64,000 bases of DNA, taken from Streptomyces sp. NBC_01454. GTDB taxonomy: Bacteria > Actinomycetota > Actinomycetes > Streptomycetales > Streptomycetaceae. The notes under the pieces were generated by a model, which was given only the letters and a program-made list of their open reading frames with translations, was not told the DNA's origin and ran no database searches. Shown here piece after piece: positions 37,123-46,933 of this stretch. Where the stretch lies: the NCBI RefSeq assembly GCF_036227565.1, contig NZ_CP109460.1, positions 6,200,001 to 6,264,000 of the forward strand, read 5' to 3'. Position numbers and translations under genes: made by a program. Within the stretch, counting starts at the first letter, position 1. Every line of letters begins with the position of its first letter.

Positions 37123-37368
37123 ATGTCGAGCAGTGGCCACGGACACACCCCCGCCGCCTGGACGGGCGTCATCATCTCGTTCATCGGCTTCTGCGTCTCC
37201 GGAGCCTTCATCGTGCTGGGGAACGTGCCCGGCTTCTGGGCCGGCATCGTGCTGATCGGTCTCGGTGCCGTGGCCGGCGGTCTGATGCGTGCGGCCGGCA
37301 TGGGCCAGGAGCCCCGCCGCTCCGCCGAGCCCGCCGCCGCGGCGCAGGCCCAGCCGCAGGAGGGCTGA
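37123..37368 (+). CDS. HGxxPAAW-motif small membrane protein, 81 aa
   Basis: An 81-residue protein with two adjacent hydrophobic segments (about 14-32 and 36-53). The N-terminus MSSSGHGHTPAAWTG contains the HGxxPAAW motif that names this actinobacterial family. The tail is Ala/Gln-rich. It is regularly located in trp clusters. ATG 37123 follows GAGGAG. Function unknown. Confidence 0.85.
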   Translation: MSSSGHGHTPAAWTGVIISFIGFCVSGAFIVLGNVPGFWAGIVLIGLGAVAGGLMRAAGMGQEPRRSAEPAAAAQAQPQEG

Positions 37369-37532
37369 GCTCCCGCCCCCGTGGCGCCCGCCCGGCGCCA
37401 CCCCCGCAGCTCCCTTCGAAGGCGCCGCTTCCCGGCCCGTACGCACCCCAGGTGCCGTACCCGCCGTCCGTACCCGCTCCGTACGGCGGCCGAGAAGCTG
37501 CGCCTTCGCGCGCAGCGCCGCACAATCGCCAC

Positions 37533-37979
37533 GTGAGCGATCCCGCGGCGCGGCTCGCGCCCCCGGCCCCCCGGCAGCGCGCGCTGCCCCGCCGTCTCGC
37601 GGCACCCCTGGGCACCCTGGCCGCCGCCCTCGCGGCCTTCGCCTACGTCGGGGCCGTCGATCCCCACGAGCCCGGGCACTACCCCGTGTGTCCGCTGCTG
37701 CATCTGACCGGCCTGTACTGCCCGGCCTGCGGCGGACTGCGCAGCGCCCATGACGTCGCCCACGGCGACCTCAGCGCGGCCCTGGGCGCCAACGCCCTCG
37801 CGGTGGCCGGATACGCCGCCGCCGCGGTCTTCTGGGCGCTGTGGCTCGGCCGCGCGGCGCGGGGCCGTCCGACGGCGGGACCCCGGCCGCGGGCCGTCCA
37901 CTGGGCGGCGCTGGCCGGGCTGCTGCTGGTCTTCACGCTCGTCCGCAACCTCCCCTTCGGCAGCGCGCTGGCCCCGTGA
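37533..37979 (+). CDS. DUF2752 family membrane protein
   Basis: A 148-residue membrane protein with the DUF2752 core: CPLLHLTGLYCPACGGLRSA, in which three Cys and a Gly-Gly precede a helix, then about three hydrophobic segments. The clustered cysteines may bind metal; the function is unknown. GTG 37533 starts it. It belongs to the set of small membrane proteins between trpE and trpC. Confidence 0.85.
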   Translation: MSDPAARLAPPAPRQRALPRRLAAPLGTLAAALAAFAYVGAVDPHEPGHYPVCPLLHLTGLYCPACGGLRSAHDVAHGDLSAALGANALAVAGYAAAAVFWALWLGRAARGRPTAGPRPRAVHWAALAGLLLVFTLVRNLPFGSALAP

Positions 37980-38147
37980 ACCGCCGTCGGCGCACTCCGC
38001 CTCTTTGGTGAATGTCCAGGTCGTGGGACCGCGGTCGGCCGGATGCAGGACCTGTAGGCCATGGCGGATACCATCAAAGGACCGGATGGGGCGGCTCGTC
38101 CCACAGGTCACTGTCCACCTCCCCCGTTCAAGAAGGAGGCCGCTCGC

Positions 38148-38957
38148 GTGAGTGTGCTCGACGAGATCATCGACGGGGTCCGTGCCGACCTCGCGGAGCG
38201 GCAGGCCCGCGTCACTCTCGACGAGCTCAAGGAGCGGGCCCGCAAGGCACGCCCCGCGAAGGACGGCGTCGCGGCCCTCAAGGGCGAGAGCGTGACGGTG
38301 ATCTGCGAGGTCAAGCGCTCCAGCCCCTCCAAGGGCGCGCTCGCCGCGATCGCCGACCCGGCCGGCCTGGCCGCCGACTACGAGGCGGGCGGCGCGGCGG
38401 TCATCTCCGTCCTCACCGAGCAGCGCAGGTTCGGCGGTTCGCTGGCCGACCTGGAGGCGGTCCGCGCCAAGGTCGACATCCCCGTCCTGCGCAAGGACTT
38501 CATCGTCACCGCCTACCAGCTGTGGGAGGCCCGCGCCTACGGCGCCGACCTCGCGCTCCTGATCGTCTCCGCGCTGGAGCAGGAGGCCCTGGTCTCGCTG
38601 ATCGAGCGGGCCGAGTCGATCGGGCTGACGCCGCTGGTCGAGGTGCACGACGAGGAAGAGGTCGCCCGCGCGGTGGACGCCGGCGCCAAGATCATCGGCG
38701 TCAATGCCCGCAATCTGAAGACTCTGGAGGTCGACCGCGGTAACTTTGCCCGGGTCGCCCCCGAGATCCCCGACCACATCGTCAAGATCGCCGAGTCCGG
38801 TGTCCGCGGACCGCACGACCTGATCGCCTACGCCAACGACGGCGCGGACGCGGTGCTGGTCGGCGAGTCGCTGGTCACCGGCAAGGACCCCAGGACCGCG
38901 GTGGCCGACCTGGTCGCCGCCGGCTCCCACCCGGCGATCCGGCACGGCCGGTCCTGA
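38148..38957 (+). CDS. trpC: Indole-3-glycerol phosphate synthase
   Basis: A 269-residue (beta-alpha)8 enzyme that closes the indole ring. Catalytic residues: Lys and Glu in [13 protein letters not shown], Lys in VLRKDFIV, Glu in [10 protein letters not shown], plus [14 protein letters not shown] and KIAESGVRG. Start is GTG 38148 after AAGGAGG (38134-38139); an in-frame ATG at 38061 lacks a ribosome site. A CCTCC run at 38118-38122 could pair with the GGAGG, so the ribosome site might be masked. trpM, trpB and trpA follow. Confidence 0.96.
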   Translation: MSVLDEIIDGVRADLAERQARVTLDELKERARKARPAKDGVAALKGESVTVICEVKRSSPSKGALAAIADPAGLAADYEAGGAAVISVLTEQRRFGGSLADLEAVRAKVDIPVLRKDFIVTAYQLWEARAYGADLALLIVSALEQEALVSLIERAESIGLTPLVEVHDEEEVARAVDAGAKIIGVNARNLKTLEVDRGNFARVAPEIPDHIVKIAESGVRGPHDLIAYANDGADAVLVGESLVTGKDPRTAVADLVAAGSHPAIRHGRS

Positions 38958-38991
38958 CCGCCCGCCTCCAGGACAGGACACCCTCTCCGAC

Positions 38992-39162
38992 ATGACCGCC
39001 GCCCCCCGCCGCCCCGTGGCCAAGTGCTCCGCCCTGCCCTCGTGGCACCGCGGCTGCCGCGCGCCCGCGCGCCGGGTCCACGGGCGCCGGGTGCGGTACC
39101 ACATCGGCTCCGAGCCGGGACAGATCAACGGCAGGCGATGGCGAAGGGGGCCCGCGCGCTGA
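38992..39162 (+). CDS. trpM: TrpM, small modulator of tryptophan biosynthesis, 56 aa
   Basis: A 56-residue, very basic protein (about one-quarter Arg) between trpC and trpB. It ends RYHIGSEPGQINGRRWRRGP; the EPGQ(I/V)NG...RWRR ending is what I remember of Streptomyces TrpM, a small protein reported in S. coelicolor to modulate tryptophan production, possibly through an aminopeptidase partner. Two Cys (12 and 22) and four His/Trp positions are in the N-terminal half. ATG 38992 is 34 bp after trpC. Confidence 0.75.
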   Translation: MTAAPRRPVAKCSALPSWHRGCRAPARRVHGRRVRYHIGSEPGQINGRRWRRGPAR

Positions 39163-39310
39163 CGCGCCGGCCCCGTGCCGGCGCCGCGATGCCCCCGAAG
39201 GCATCCGCGTCCGCACCGCCCGCGGTACCGGCCCGGCCGGCTCCGCGGCGGCGGCGACCCCGTTCAGCGCGCCGCCCTTCCGTCATGCCCACCGCCCGAT
39301 GAACCGGACT

Positions 39311-39330
39311 TCCGGGGTGCGTACCCCGGA
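39311..39330 (+). other. Perfect stem-loop next to the trpB ribosome site
   Basis: TCCGGGGT (39311-39318) and ACCCCGGA (39323-39330) form a perfect 8-bp stem with a GCGT loop. It ends 1 bp before the GAGGAG ribosome site (39332-39337) of trpB. It may stabilise the message or tune initiation of trpB. It lies in the 183-bp trpM-trpB gap. Confidence 0.5.
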
Positions 39331-39345
39331 CGAGGAGTGCGTCAG

Positions 39346-40628
<1,283 letters not shown>

Positions 40629-40632
<4 letters not shown>

Positions 40633-41447
40633 GCGGAAACATCCAGCTGTTGAGCGACACCCTCGCCGCCGCACAGGCCGAGGGCCGGTCCGCGCTCATC
40701 GCCTACCTGCCCGCCGGGTTCCCGACCGTCGACGGCGGCATCGAGGCGGCCAAGGCCGTCTTCGCCGGCGGCGCGGACATCGTGGAGATCGGGCTCCCGC
40801 ACAGCGACCCGGTCCTCGACGGCCCGGTCATCCAGACCGCCGACGACATCGCCCTGCGCGGCGGCGTGAAGATCGCGGACGTGCTGCGGACCGTGCGCGA
40901 GGCGCACGCGGCCACCGGCAAGCCCGTGCTCGTCATGACGTACTGGAACCCGGTCGACCGCTACGGCGTCGAGCGTTTCACCGCCGAGCTGGCCGAGGCG
41001 GGAGGGGCCGGCTGCATCCTGCCCGACCTGCCGGTCCAGGAGTCCGCGACCTGGCGGGAGCACGCGGCCAAGCACGGTCTGGCGACCGTCTTCGTCGTGG
41101 CCCCCAGCAGCAAGGACGCCCGGCTCGCCGAGATCACGGCGGCGGGTTCCGGTTTCGTCTACGCCGCCTCGCTGATGGGTGTCACCGGCACCCGCGAGTC
41201 GGTGGGCGCCGAGGCGCAGGACCTCGTCCGGCGCACCAAGGCGACGACCGGCCTGCCGGTCTGCGTCGGCCTCGGGGTCTCCAATGCCGAACAGGCCGCC
41301 GAGGTGGCCCGGTTCGCGGACGGCGTGATCGTCGGTTCGGCGTTCGTCAAGCGGCTGCTGGCCTCCGACGGCGACCTGGCGGCCGGCCTCGCCGGGGTCC
41401 GGGCCCTCGCGGGCGAGCTGGCCGAGGGCGTACGCACACGCTCCTAG
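40629..41447 (+). CDS. trpA: Tryptophan synthase alpha subunit
   Basis: A 272-residue (beta-alpha)8 enzyme that cleaves indole-glycerol phosphate and channels indole to TrpB. Catalytic Glu is in [12 protein letters not shown] and catalytic Asp in [10 protein letters not shown]; other blocks are [11 protein letters not shown] and [18 protein letters not shown] 40629 overlaps the trpB stop. Last gene of trpCMBA; a hairpin follows at 41455-41490. Confidence 0.97.
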
Positions 41448-41454
41448 GGGCGGG

Positions 41455-41490
41455 GCGCGCCGGGCAAACGTCCACGTCGCACCGGCGCGC
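41455..41490. terminator. Stem-loop after trpA
   Basis: GCGCGCCGG (41455-41463) and CCGGCGCGC (41482-41490) form a perfect 9-bp stem with an 18-nt loop, 8 bp after the trpA stop. The long loop makes it a weaker terminator than others in the window. Confidence 0.4.
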
Positions 41491-41584
41491 TGTCCCTCGA
41501 TAGGGCGAACATCGGTGCGGAGGGGTGCAGGGTCACCCCTCCGCTTCGTTGTCCAGGGGCGTGAGCCAGAAGAACCATGAGGGT

Positions 41585-42574
41585 ATGAGAACCGCCCGCG
41601 AGCGACTGCAGGAACAACGGGACAAGGAGAAGGCGCGCGCCCGGCACCGGCGGCAGGCGATCGTCGCCGGATCGGTGGTGGTGGTGCTGGCGATCGCCGG
41701 CGGCATCGCGGTCTGGGCGTCGTCGTCGTCCGGCGACGGCGGCGGCAAGAGCGACCAAGCGCTCGCCGTCCCGAAGCAGGCGAGCGACGGCAAACGGCCC
41801 GCCGTCCCGGTGGGCGCGGCCAACGCCCCGTCCACCCTCACGGTGTGGGAGGACTTCCGCTGCCCCGCCTGCCAGCAGTTCGAGACCGGCTTCCGCCCGG
41901 TCGTCCACGAACTCGTCGACTCCGGCCAGCTCAAGAACGAGTACCACCTCGTCACGATCATCGACGGCAACTCCGGCGGCAAGGGATCCCTCAACGCCGC
42001 CAACGCCGCCCTGTGCGCGCAGGACGCGGGCAGATTCCGCGAGTACCACGACGTCCTCTACGCGAACCAGCCGCCCGAACCGCAGGACAAGTTCGCCGAC
42101 AAGCAGTACCTCCTCCAGCTGGCCGGCAAGGTCAAGGGGCTGGTGACCCCCGCCTTCACCACGTGCGTCAACGACGGCAGGTACGACCGCTTCGCGCAGA
42201 AGTCCAACGACGCCTTCGCCGGCTCCGGATACCGCGGCACCCCCACCGTCCTGCTCAACGGCAAGGACCTCTCGCAGGAGAAGGGCGGCCGGTTCACCCC
42301 GGCGGACCTGAAGAAGATGGTGCAGGACGCTAACAAGGGCAAGCAGCCCGGGAAGAGCCTCCCGCCGCACCCGAGCACCTCGCCCCACCCGGGGAAGCAG
42401 GCGGGCCACCACGGCACCGCACCGCACCACCGGCACACCGGCGTCCCGGACGCCCCGGACGCCCCAGGGGTTCCGGGCGCTCCGGGCGTCACGTCCCAGG
42501 AACGGCAGACCCACGACCGCCCCGCCGCACCCCGGGAACCGCGGAGCGCGGGGGGCCTCGCGCCGTCGTCCTAG
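41585..42574 (+). CDS. Membrane-anchored DsbA-like thioredoxin-fold protein, copy 3
   Basis: A 329-residue protein with the same plan as the two at 5-8 kb: basic N-terminus, one membrane anchor (about 25-45), then an external DsbA domain. The active site is Cys93-Pro-Ala-Cys96 in WEDFRCPACQQFE, with cis-proline loop YRGTPTV. Two extra Cys (in NAALCAQD and TTCVND) flank the helical insertion. The last 80 residues are Pro/His-rich (HHGTAPHHRH, with DAPDAPGVPGAPG) and look disordered. Distinct from copies 1 and 2, which are closer to each other. It lies between trpA and lgt. Confidence 0.9.
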   Translation: MRTARERLQEQRDKEKARARHRRQAIVAGSVVVVLAIAGGIAVWASSSSGDGGGKSDQALAVPKQASDGKRPAVPVGAANAPSTLTVWEDFRCPACQQFETGFRPVVHELVDSGQLKNEYHLVTIIDGNSGGKGSLNAANAALCAQDAGRFREYHDVLYANQPPEPQDKFADKQYLLQLAGKVKGLVTPAFTTCVNDGRYDRFAQKSNDAFAGSGYRGTPTVLLNGKDLSQEKGGRFTPADLKKMVQDANKGKQPGKSLPPHPSTSPHPGKQAGHHGTAPHHRHTGVPDAPDAPGVPGAPGVTSQERQTHDRPAAPREPRSAGGLAPSS

Positions 42575-42664
42575 CCCGCCGGTCCCGCACCGCCGGTCCG
42601 GCGGCCCGGACACTCAGCGTCATGGTCCGGGAGCGGGGTCGTTACGCAGCCGTAGCCGGGTGGG

Positions 42665-42695
42665 TTGTCGTCGACCCCGCCCGGCGCGGTAGCGT
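42665..42695 (+). promoter_or_regulatory. Promoter of lgt
   Basis: TTGTCG (42665-42670), a 19-bp spacer and TAGCGT (42690-42695) precede the lgt ATG by 10 bp. Spacing is slightly long. It would give a very short or no leader. Confidence 0.4.
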
Positions 42696-42705
42696 CGTCC
42701 CTGCC

Positions 42706-43758
42706 ATGGACCTCGCATTCATTCCCAGCCCGTCGACCGGAGTCGTCTATCTCGGCCCGGTCCCGCTGCGCGGCTACGCATTCTGCATCATCATCGGCGT
42801 CTTCGTCGGTGTCTGGCTCGGCAACAAGCGCTGGGTGCAGCGCGGCGGCCGCTCCGGAACCGTCGCGGACATCGCCGTGTGGGCCGTGCCCTTCGGGCTG
42901 GTCGGCGGCCGCCTCTACCACGTCATCACGACGTACGAGCCGTACTTCGGCCCGAACGGCCACCCGCTCGACGCCTTCAAGGTGTGGCAGGGCGGCCTGG
43001 GGATCTGGGGTGCGGTCGCGCTCGGTGCGGTGGGCGCCTGGATCGGCTGCCGCCGGCGCGGCATCCCGCTCCCCGCGTACGCCGACGCGCTGGCGCCTGG
43101 CCTGGCCCTGGGGCAGGCGATCGGCCGCTGGGGCAACTGGTTCAACCAGGAGCTGTACGGCAAGCCGACCGATGTCCCGTGGGCGCTGAAGATCAGCTCC
43201 GACCCGGCCATCGGACGCATCGGCGGCACCTATCACCCGACGTTCCTCTACGAGTGCCTGTGGTGCATCGGCGTCGCCGCGCTGGTCATCTGGGCCGACA
43301 AGCGCTTCCGGCTCGGCCACGGGCGGGCGTTCGCGCTGTATGTCGCCGCCTACTGCGCGGGCCGCGCCTGGATCGAGTACATGCGCGTCGACGAGGCGCA
43401 CCACATCCTGGGCCTGCGGCTGAACGTCTGGACCGCACTGATCGTCTTCGTCCTGGCCGTCGCCTACCTGGTGATCTCGGCCAAGAAGGCACCCGGCCGT
43501 GAGGCGGTCGTCGAGCCGGGAGCGGAGGACGCCGAGGAGGCCGACTCCGAGGGCGACCGGGACGCTGCCGGTGACGGCGGCGGCAAGGTCTCCGTCGAGA
43601 AGGCGTCCCCGAAGACCGCGTCCGACGACGGCGAGGCCGCGGCGGACACCGGGCCCGCGACGGACGCGGCCGGCGACGACAAGGCCGAGGCCCCGGCGGA
43701 GGAGTCCGCCGAGGACACCGCCAGGCCCGCCGGCAGCGGCAGCACCAAGAAGTCCTGA
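42706..43758 (+). CDS. lgt: Prolipoprotein diacylglyceryl transferase
   Basis: A 350-residue membrane enzyme that transfers diacylglycerol from phosphatidylglycerol to the lipobox Cys of prolipoproteins. About seven helices fill residues 15-265. The Lgt signature is AIGRWGNWFNQE, with the essential Arg of that motif; GGRLYHV and RAWIEYMRVDEAH are also typical. The last 85 residues are an acidic Ala/Glu/Asp-rich cytoplasmic tail, common in actinobacterial Lgt. A TTGTCG-N19-TAGCGT promoter (42665-42695) fits ATG 42706. It would modify the lipoprotein at 56189-56677. Confidence 0.95.
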   Translation: MDLAFIPSPSTGVVYLGPVPLRGYAFCIIIGVFVGVWLGNKRWVQRGGRSGTVADIAVWAVPFGLVGGRLYHVITTYEPYFGPNGHPLDAFKVWQGGLGIWGAVALGAVGAWIGCRRRGIPLPAYADALAPGLALGQAIGRWGNWFNQELYGKPTDVPWALKISSDPAIGRIGGTYHPTFLYECLWCIGVAALVIWADKRFRLGHGRAFALYVAAYCAGRAWIEYMRVDEAHHILGLRLNVWTALIVFVLAVAYLVISAKKAPGREAVVEPGAEDAEEADSEGDRDAAGDGGGKVSVEKASPKTASDDGEAAADTGPATDAAGDDKAEAPAEESAEDTARPAGSGSTKKS

Positions 43759-43763
43759 GGCGA

Positions 43764-43832
43764 AGCACCACACGCCGGCAGCGCCGGGTGGCCCCGATAC
43801 GTTCGGGTCCACCCGGCGCTGTGGGTGGTGCT
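43764..43832. terminator. Large bidirectional terminator hairpin between lgt and the CoA transferase gene
   Basis: The core CAGCGCCGGGTGG (43779-43791) pairs perfectly with CCACCCGGCGCTG (43809-43821); CCCGA/TCGGG pair inside with a TACGT loop. An outer pair AGCACCAC (43764-43771) and GTGGTGCT (43825-43832) adds a further stem. It sits between convergent genes and is symmetrical, so it can act on both strands. Confidence 0.8.
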
Positions 43833-43888
43833 GTCGGCGGCGCGGCCACGGGGCGTGCGGCCGGGCCCAGCACCCGCCGGGGCCGGTC

Positions 43889-45145
43889 TCACAGTGCGCC
43901 CGCCGCACGCAGTCCGTCGATCTCGGCGCCGGTCAGACCCAGGGAGTCCAGCACCTCGTCGGTGTCCGCGCCGTGCGGGCGGCCGGCCCAGCGGATGGCG
44001 CCCGGCGTCTCGGAGAGCCGGAAGAGGACGTTCTGCATCCGGACGGTGCCCAGTTCGTCGTCCGGGACCTCGGTGATCGAGCCCAGCGCCTGGTACTGCG
44101 GATCCGTCATCACCTCGCGGATGTCATAGATCGGCGCGACGGCCGCCTCGGCCTTCTCGAAGGCGGCCATCACCTCGGCCCGGTCGTGCCGGGCGATCCA
44201 GTCGGCGACCGGCGCGTCCAGCTCATCGGCGTGCGCGGCCCGTCCCGCGCCGGTAGCGAACCAGGGCTCCGCGATCACCTCGGGGCGCCCCACCAGCCGC
44301 ATCACCCGCTCGGCGACCGACTCCGCCGACGTGGAGACCGCCACCCACGAGCCGTCGGCGGTGCGGTAGATGTTGCGCGGCGCGACGTTGGCCGAGCGGT
44401 TGCCGGTCCGCGGCTGGACATGGCCGAGCTGGTCGTACCAGAGCGGCTGCGGGCCGAGGACGGTCAGCATGGGTTCGATGAGGGCCATGTCGATGACCTG
44501 GCCGCGGCCGGAGGCCGTCCGGGCGTGCAGCGCGGCCATCACGGCGTAGGAGGTGCCGAGGGCGGCGACGGCGTCCGCGAGCCCGAACGGCGGCAGGGTC
44601 GGCGGGCCGTCCGGCTCCCCGGTCATCGCCGCGAAGCCGCTCATCGCCTCCGCGAGCGTGCCGAACCCGGGGCGCCGGGCGTACGGGCCGAACTGGCCGA
44701 AGCCGGTGACCCGGGCCAGCACCAGCCGCGGGTTGACGGCGGACAGCTCCTCCCAGCCCAGGCCCCAGCGTTCCAGGGTGCCGGGCCGGAAGTTCTCGAT
44801 CACGGCGTCCGCCCGGGCGGCGAGCCGCAGCAGCACGTCCCGGCCGCCCGGGTGGGACAGGTCCAGCGTCATGGTCTTCTTGTTGCGGCCCAGCAGCTTC
44901 CACCACAGTCCGATGCCGTCCTTGGCGGGGCCGTGGCCGCGCGCGGGATCGGGGCGGTGCGGATGCTCGATCTTGATCACCTCGGCGCCGAAGTCCCCCA
45001 GCAGGGTGGCGGCGAGCGGACCGGCGAACAGCGTGGCGAGATCGAGCACCCGCAGCCCGGCGAGCGGCCCGGCGGCGGGCGGCGGCGGGGAGGTGCGCCC
45101 GCCCGCGGCGGGCCCGGGCGCCGCGGACAGGGACGGGTCGGTCAT
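43889..45145 (-). CDS. CaiB/BaiF (family III) CoA transferase
   Basis: A 418-residue cytoplasmic transferase moving CoA between carboxylic acids. The family start is seen at about residues 32-60: LRVLDLATLFAGPLAATLLG then DFGAEVIKIEHP, followed by GLWWKLLGRNKKTMTLDLSH. VIENFRPGTLERWGL and YQALGSITEV are also typical. The catalytic Asp is probably the one in GQVIDMALIEP. Substrate cannot be told. It is 108 bp downstream of the ADP-ribosylglycohydrolase gene in the same direction. Confidence 0.92.
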   Translation of the reverse strand: MTDPSLSAAPGPAAGGRTSPPPPAAGPLAGLRVLDLATLFAGPLAATLLGDFGAEVIKIEHPHRPDPARGHGPAKDGIGLWWKLLGRNKKTMTLDLSHPGGRDVLLRLAARADAVIENFRPGTLERWGLGWEELSAVNPRLVLARVTGFGQFGPYARRPGFGTLAEAMSGFAAMTGEPDGPPTLPPFGLADAVAALGTSYAVMAALHARTASGRGQVIDMALIEPMLTVLGPQPLWYDQLGHVQPRTGNRSANVAPRNIYRTADGSWVAVSTSAESVAERVMRLVGRPEVIAEPWFATGAGRAAHADELDAPVADWIARHDRAEVMAAFEKAEAAVAPIYDIREVMTDPQYQALGSITEVPDDELGTVRMQNVLFRLSETPGAIRWAGRPHGADTDEVLDSLGLTGAEIDGLRAAGAL

Positions 45146-45253
45146 GGTGCGGATGCCTCCGGTCGGTCGGTGGTGGGGGCGGCGGGTGCTCCGGTGGGTG
45201 CCCGCGGGGCCGGACGCGCCGGCCCGGCTCCGTGCCGGCGGGGGCCGTGGCGG

Positions 45254-46546
45254 TCACCGCCCGCCCGCCTCGGCCATCGCCGGGATGGCCGAGATCGCGG
45301 TGAAGGCCTGCTCATGGGTGCGGGCGCGGGACCGGTCGCGGGTGAAGATCTCCCGGGCGACGGTGGCCAGCGTGGTCCCGGGCGCCTGCAGATCGAGCCG
45401 GCTGGCGCGGGCGACCTCCTCGCTCCACTCCGCCGGCACCGCCGACGCGCCGCGCAGGGCGCCGACCAGCGCCCCGCTCATCGTGGCGATCGAGTCGCAG
45501 TCCCGCCCGTAGTTGACCGCGCCGAGCACCGTACTGCGGAAGTCGCCGCCGCCGATCAGCAGCATGCCCAGCGCGACGGGGAGTTCCTCGACGGCGTGCA
45601 GCCGGGAGGGGCGGCGGGCGCCGAGCGAGGGGTTGCGGTAGTCCGGGCCCACCGTGTCGAAGGGGGCGACGGCCGCCCGCAGCGGTTCCAGCGCCGACTC
45701 GTGATCGGTCAGCGACGACGCGGCCTCACAGACCGCCTCGATCGCGGCGCGGGTGCCGTCCTTGGCCAGCCGCAGCGCCTGGACGACGACGGAGGACGGG
45801 GTGGCGTCCGGGATGAAGGCCGCGGCCACGGCCGCGGCGAACACCCCCGCCGCCTCCCGCCCGTACGAGGCCTGATGGGCCCCGGCGATGTCCAGCGCCT
45901 CCGCGTACGCCCGGTCCGGATTGCCGGCGTTGACGACGCCGACCGGTGTCATGTACATCGCCGCACCGCAGTTGACGATGTTCCCGACGCCCGCCTCCCG
46001 CGGGTCCGCGTGCCCGTAGTGCAGCCGCGCCACGATCCACTTCTCGGTGAGGAAGATCCGTTGCAGCGGCAGCGCCTCGGCCTCCAGCTCCGGGATCCAG
46101 CGCGGGGTGCCGATCAGATCCGGCACCAGGTGGTCGGCGATGTCATAGGCGTCGAGGTGATCGCGCACCGTCTCGTAGACCCGCACCAGGGCGTGCGTCA
46201 TCAGGGTGTCGTCGGTGACGTGCCCGTCGCCCTTGTGGTACGGCGCGATCGGCCGGGCGGTGCGCCAGTCGTCGTGGAAGGGGCCGACGATGCCGGTGAC
46301 CCGGCCGCCGTGCCGCCGCACGATCTCCTCCGGCGACCAGCCCTGCACGGGCCCGCCGAGCGCGTCCCCGACCGCCGCCCCGACCAGGGCGCCGATCGCC
46401 CGGTCCTCCAGGGACGGCGGGACGGGGGCGGCCGCCGGCGCTCTCACCGGCGCCGGCTTCACCTCCGGCATGACCGCCCGGACCGCGGCGGCACCGAGGC
46501 CGGGGGCGTCCGGCGCGGCCGGGGTCTGCTCGCTTGCGTAGGTCAT
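45254..46546 (-). CDS. ADP-ribosylglycohydrolase family protein
   Basis: A 430-residue hydrolase of the DraG/ARH family, which removes ADP-ribose from proteins or other targets using two Mg/Mn ions. N-terminal GALVGAAVGDALGGPVQGW, Thr111-Asp-Asp-Thr114 (metal ligands) in GHVTDDTLMTHAL, and C-terminal GRDCDSIATMSGALVGAL with the second ligand set. The first 45 residues are Ala/Pro-rich. Target unknown. ATG 46546 follows GGAAGGA. Confidence 0.92.
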   Translation of the reverse strand: MTYASEQTPAAPDAPGLGAAAVRAVMPEVKPAPVRAPAAAPVPPSLEDRAIGALVGAAVGDALGGPVQGWSPEEIVRRHGGRVTGIVGPFHDDWRTARPIAPYHKGDGHVTDDTLMTHALVRVYETVRDHLDAYDIADHLVPDLIGTPRWIPELEAEALPLQRIFLTEKWIVARLHYGHADPREAGVGNIVNCGAAMYMTPVGVVNAGNPDRAYAEALDIAGAHQASYGREAAGVFAAAVAAAFIPDATPSSVVVQALRLAKDGTRAAIEAVCEAASSLTDHESALEPLRAAVAPFDTVGPDYRNPSLGARRPSRLHAVEELPVALGMLLIGGGDFRSTVLGAVNYGRDCDSIATMSGALVGALRGASAVPAEWSEEVARASRLDLQAPGTTLATVAREIFTRDRSRARTHEQAFTAISAIPAMAEAGGR

Positions 46547-46933
46547 GTGCGGGTGGGTCCTTCCACGGTGGGGGAGGGGGCGGGGGCTCCGCGGCGGCCC
46601 CGGTCGCGTGCACCGCAGCGCGCCGTCCGGCGGCGCACGCGACCGGGACCGCCGCGCTTCATCCGTGCCACGCGGCGGCCCGGCTCTCCTCTCCCGGGCG
46701 TCACGGTCACCCGGTCGACCGCCCCGGACGGCGTCGCGGCCGCGGGTCCATGGCGGCGCCGCAGGGGGTGTGACCCGGATCTCATCGCCGATCTCGGGGA
46801 AAAACCGCAGGTCAGAGCGGTAAGTTCGGCCTTCCTTGCTAGCGGCGGAGGGTAAGAGGCGCATAACTTCGAGGTGTTGGAGGGGGAAGTGCCGCCATCG
46901 GCCCACACCTCGCTGTAGGGAGTAGGTACCGAT
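46547..46933. other. 387-bp divergent intergenic region
   Basis: Holds the promoters of the ADP-ribosylglycohydrolase (minus) and VIT1-like (plus) genes. A perfect 13-bp inverted pair, CCCGGTCGCGTGC (46599-46611) and GCACGCGACCGGG (46635-46647), lies on the left side. The right 130 bp is less GC-rich and includes TAACTT (46864-46869), a possible -10 box for the transporter. No ORF there looks coding and I see no RNA gene. Confidence 0.5.

Noticed and set aside
39138..39302. Possible 54-aa basic frame between trpM and trpB
   Set aside because: No ribosome site, overlaps the end of trpM, and the sequence is Arg/Pro/Ala low complexity. It may be only GC-rich spacer.
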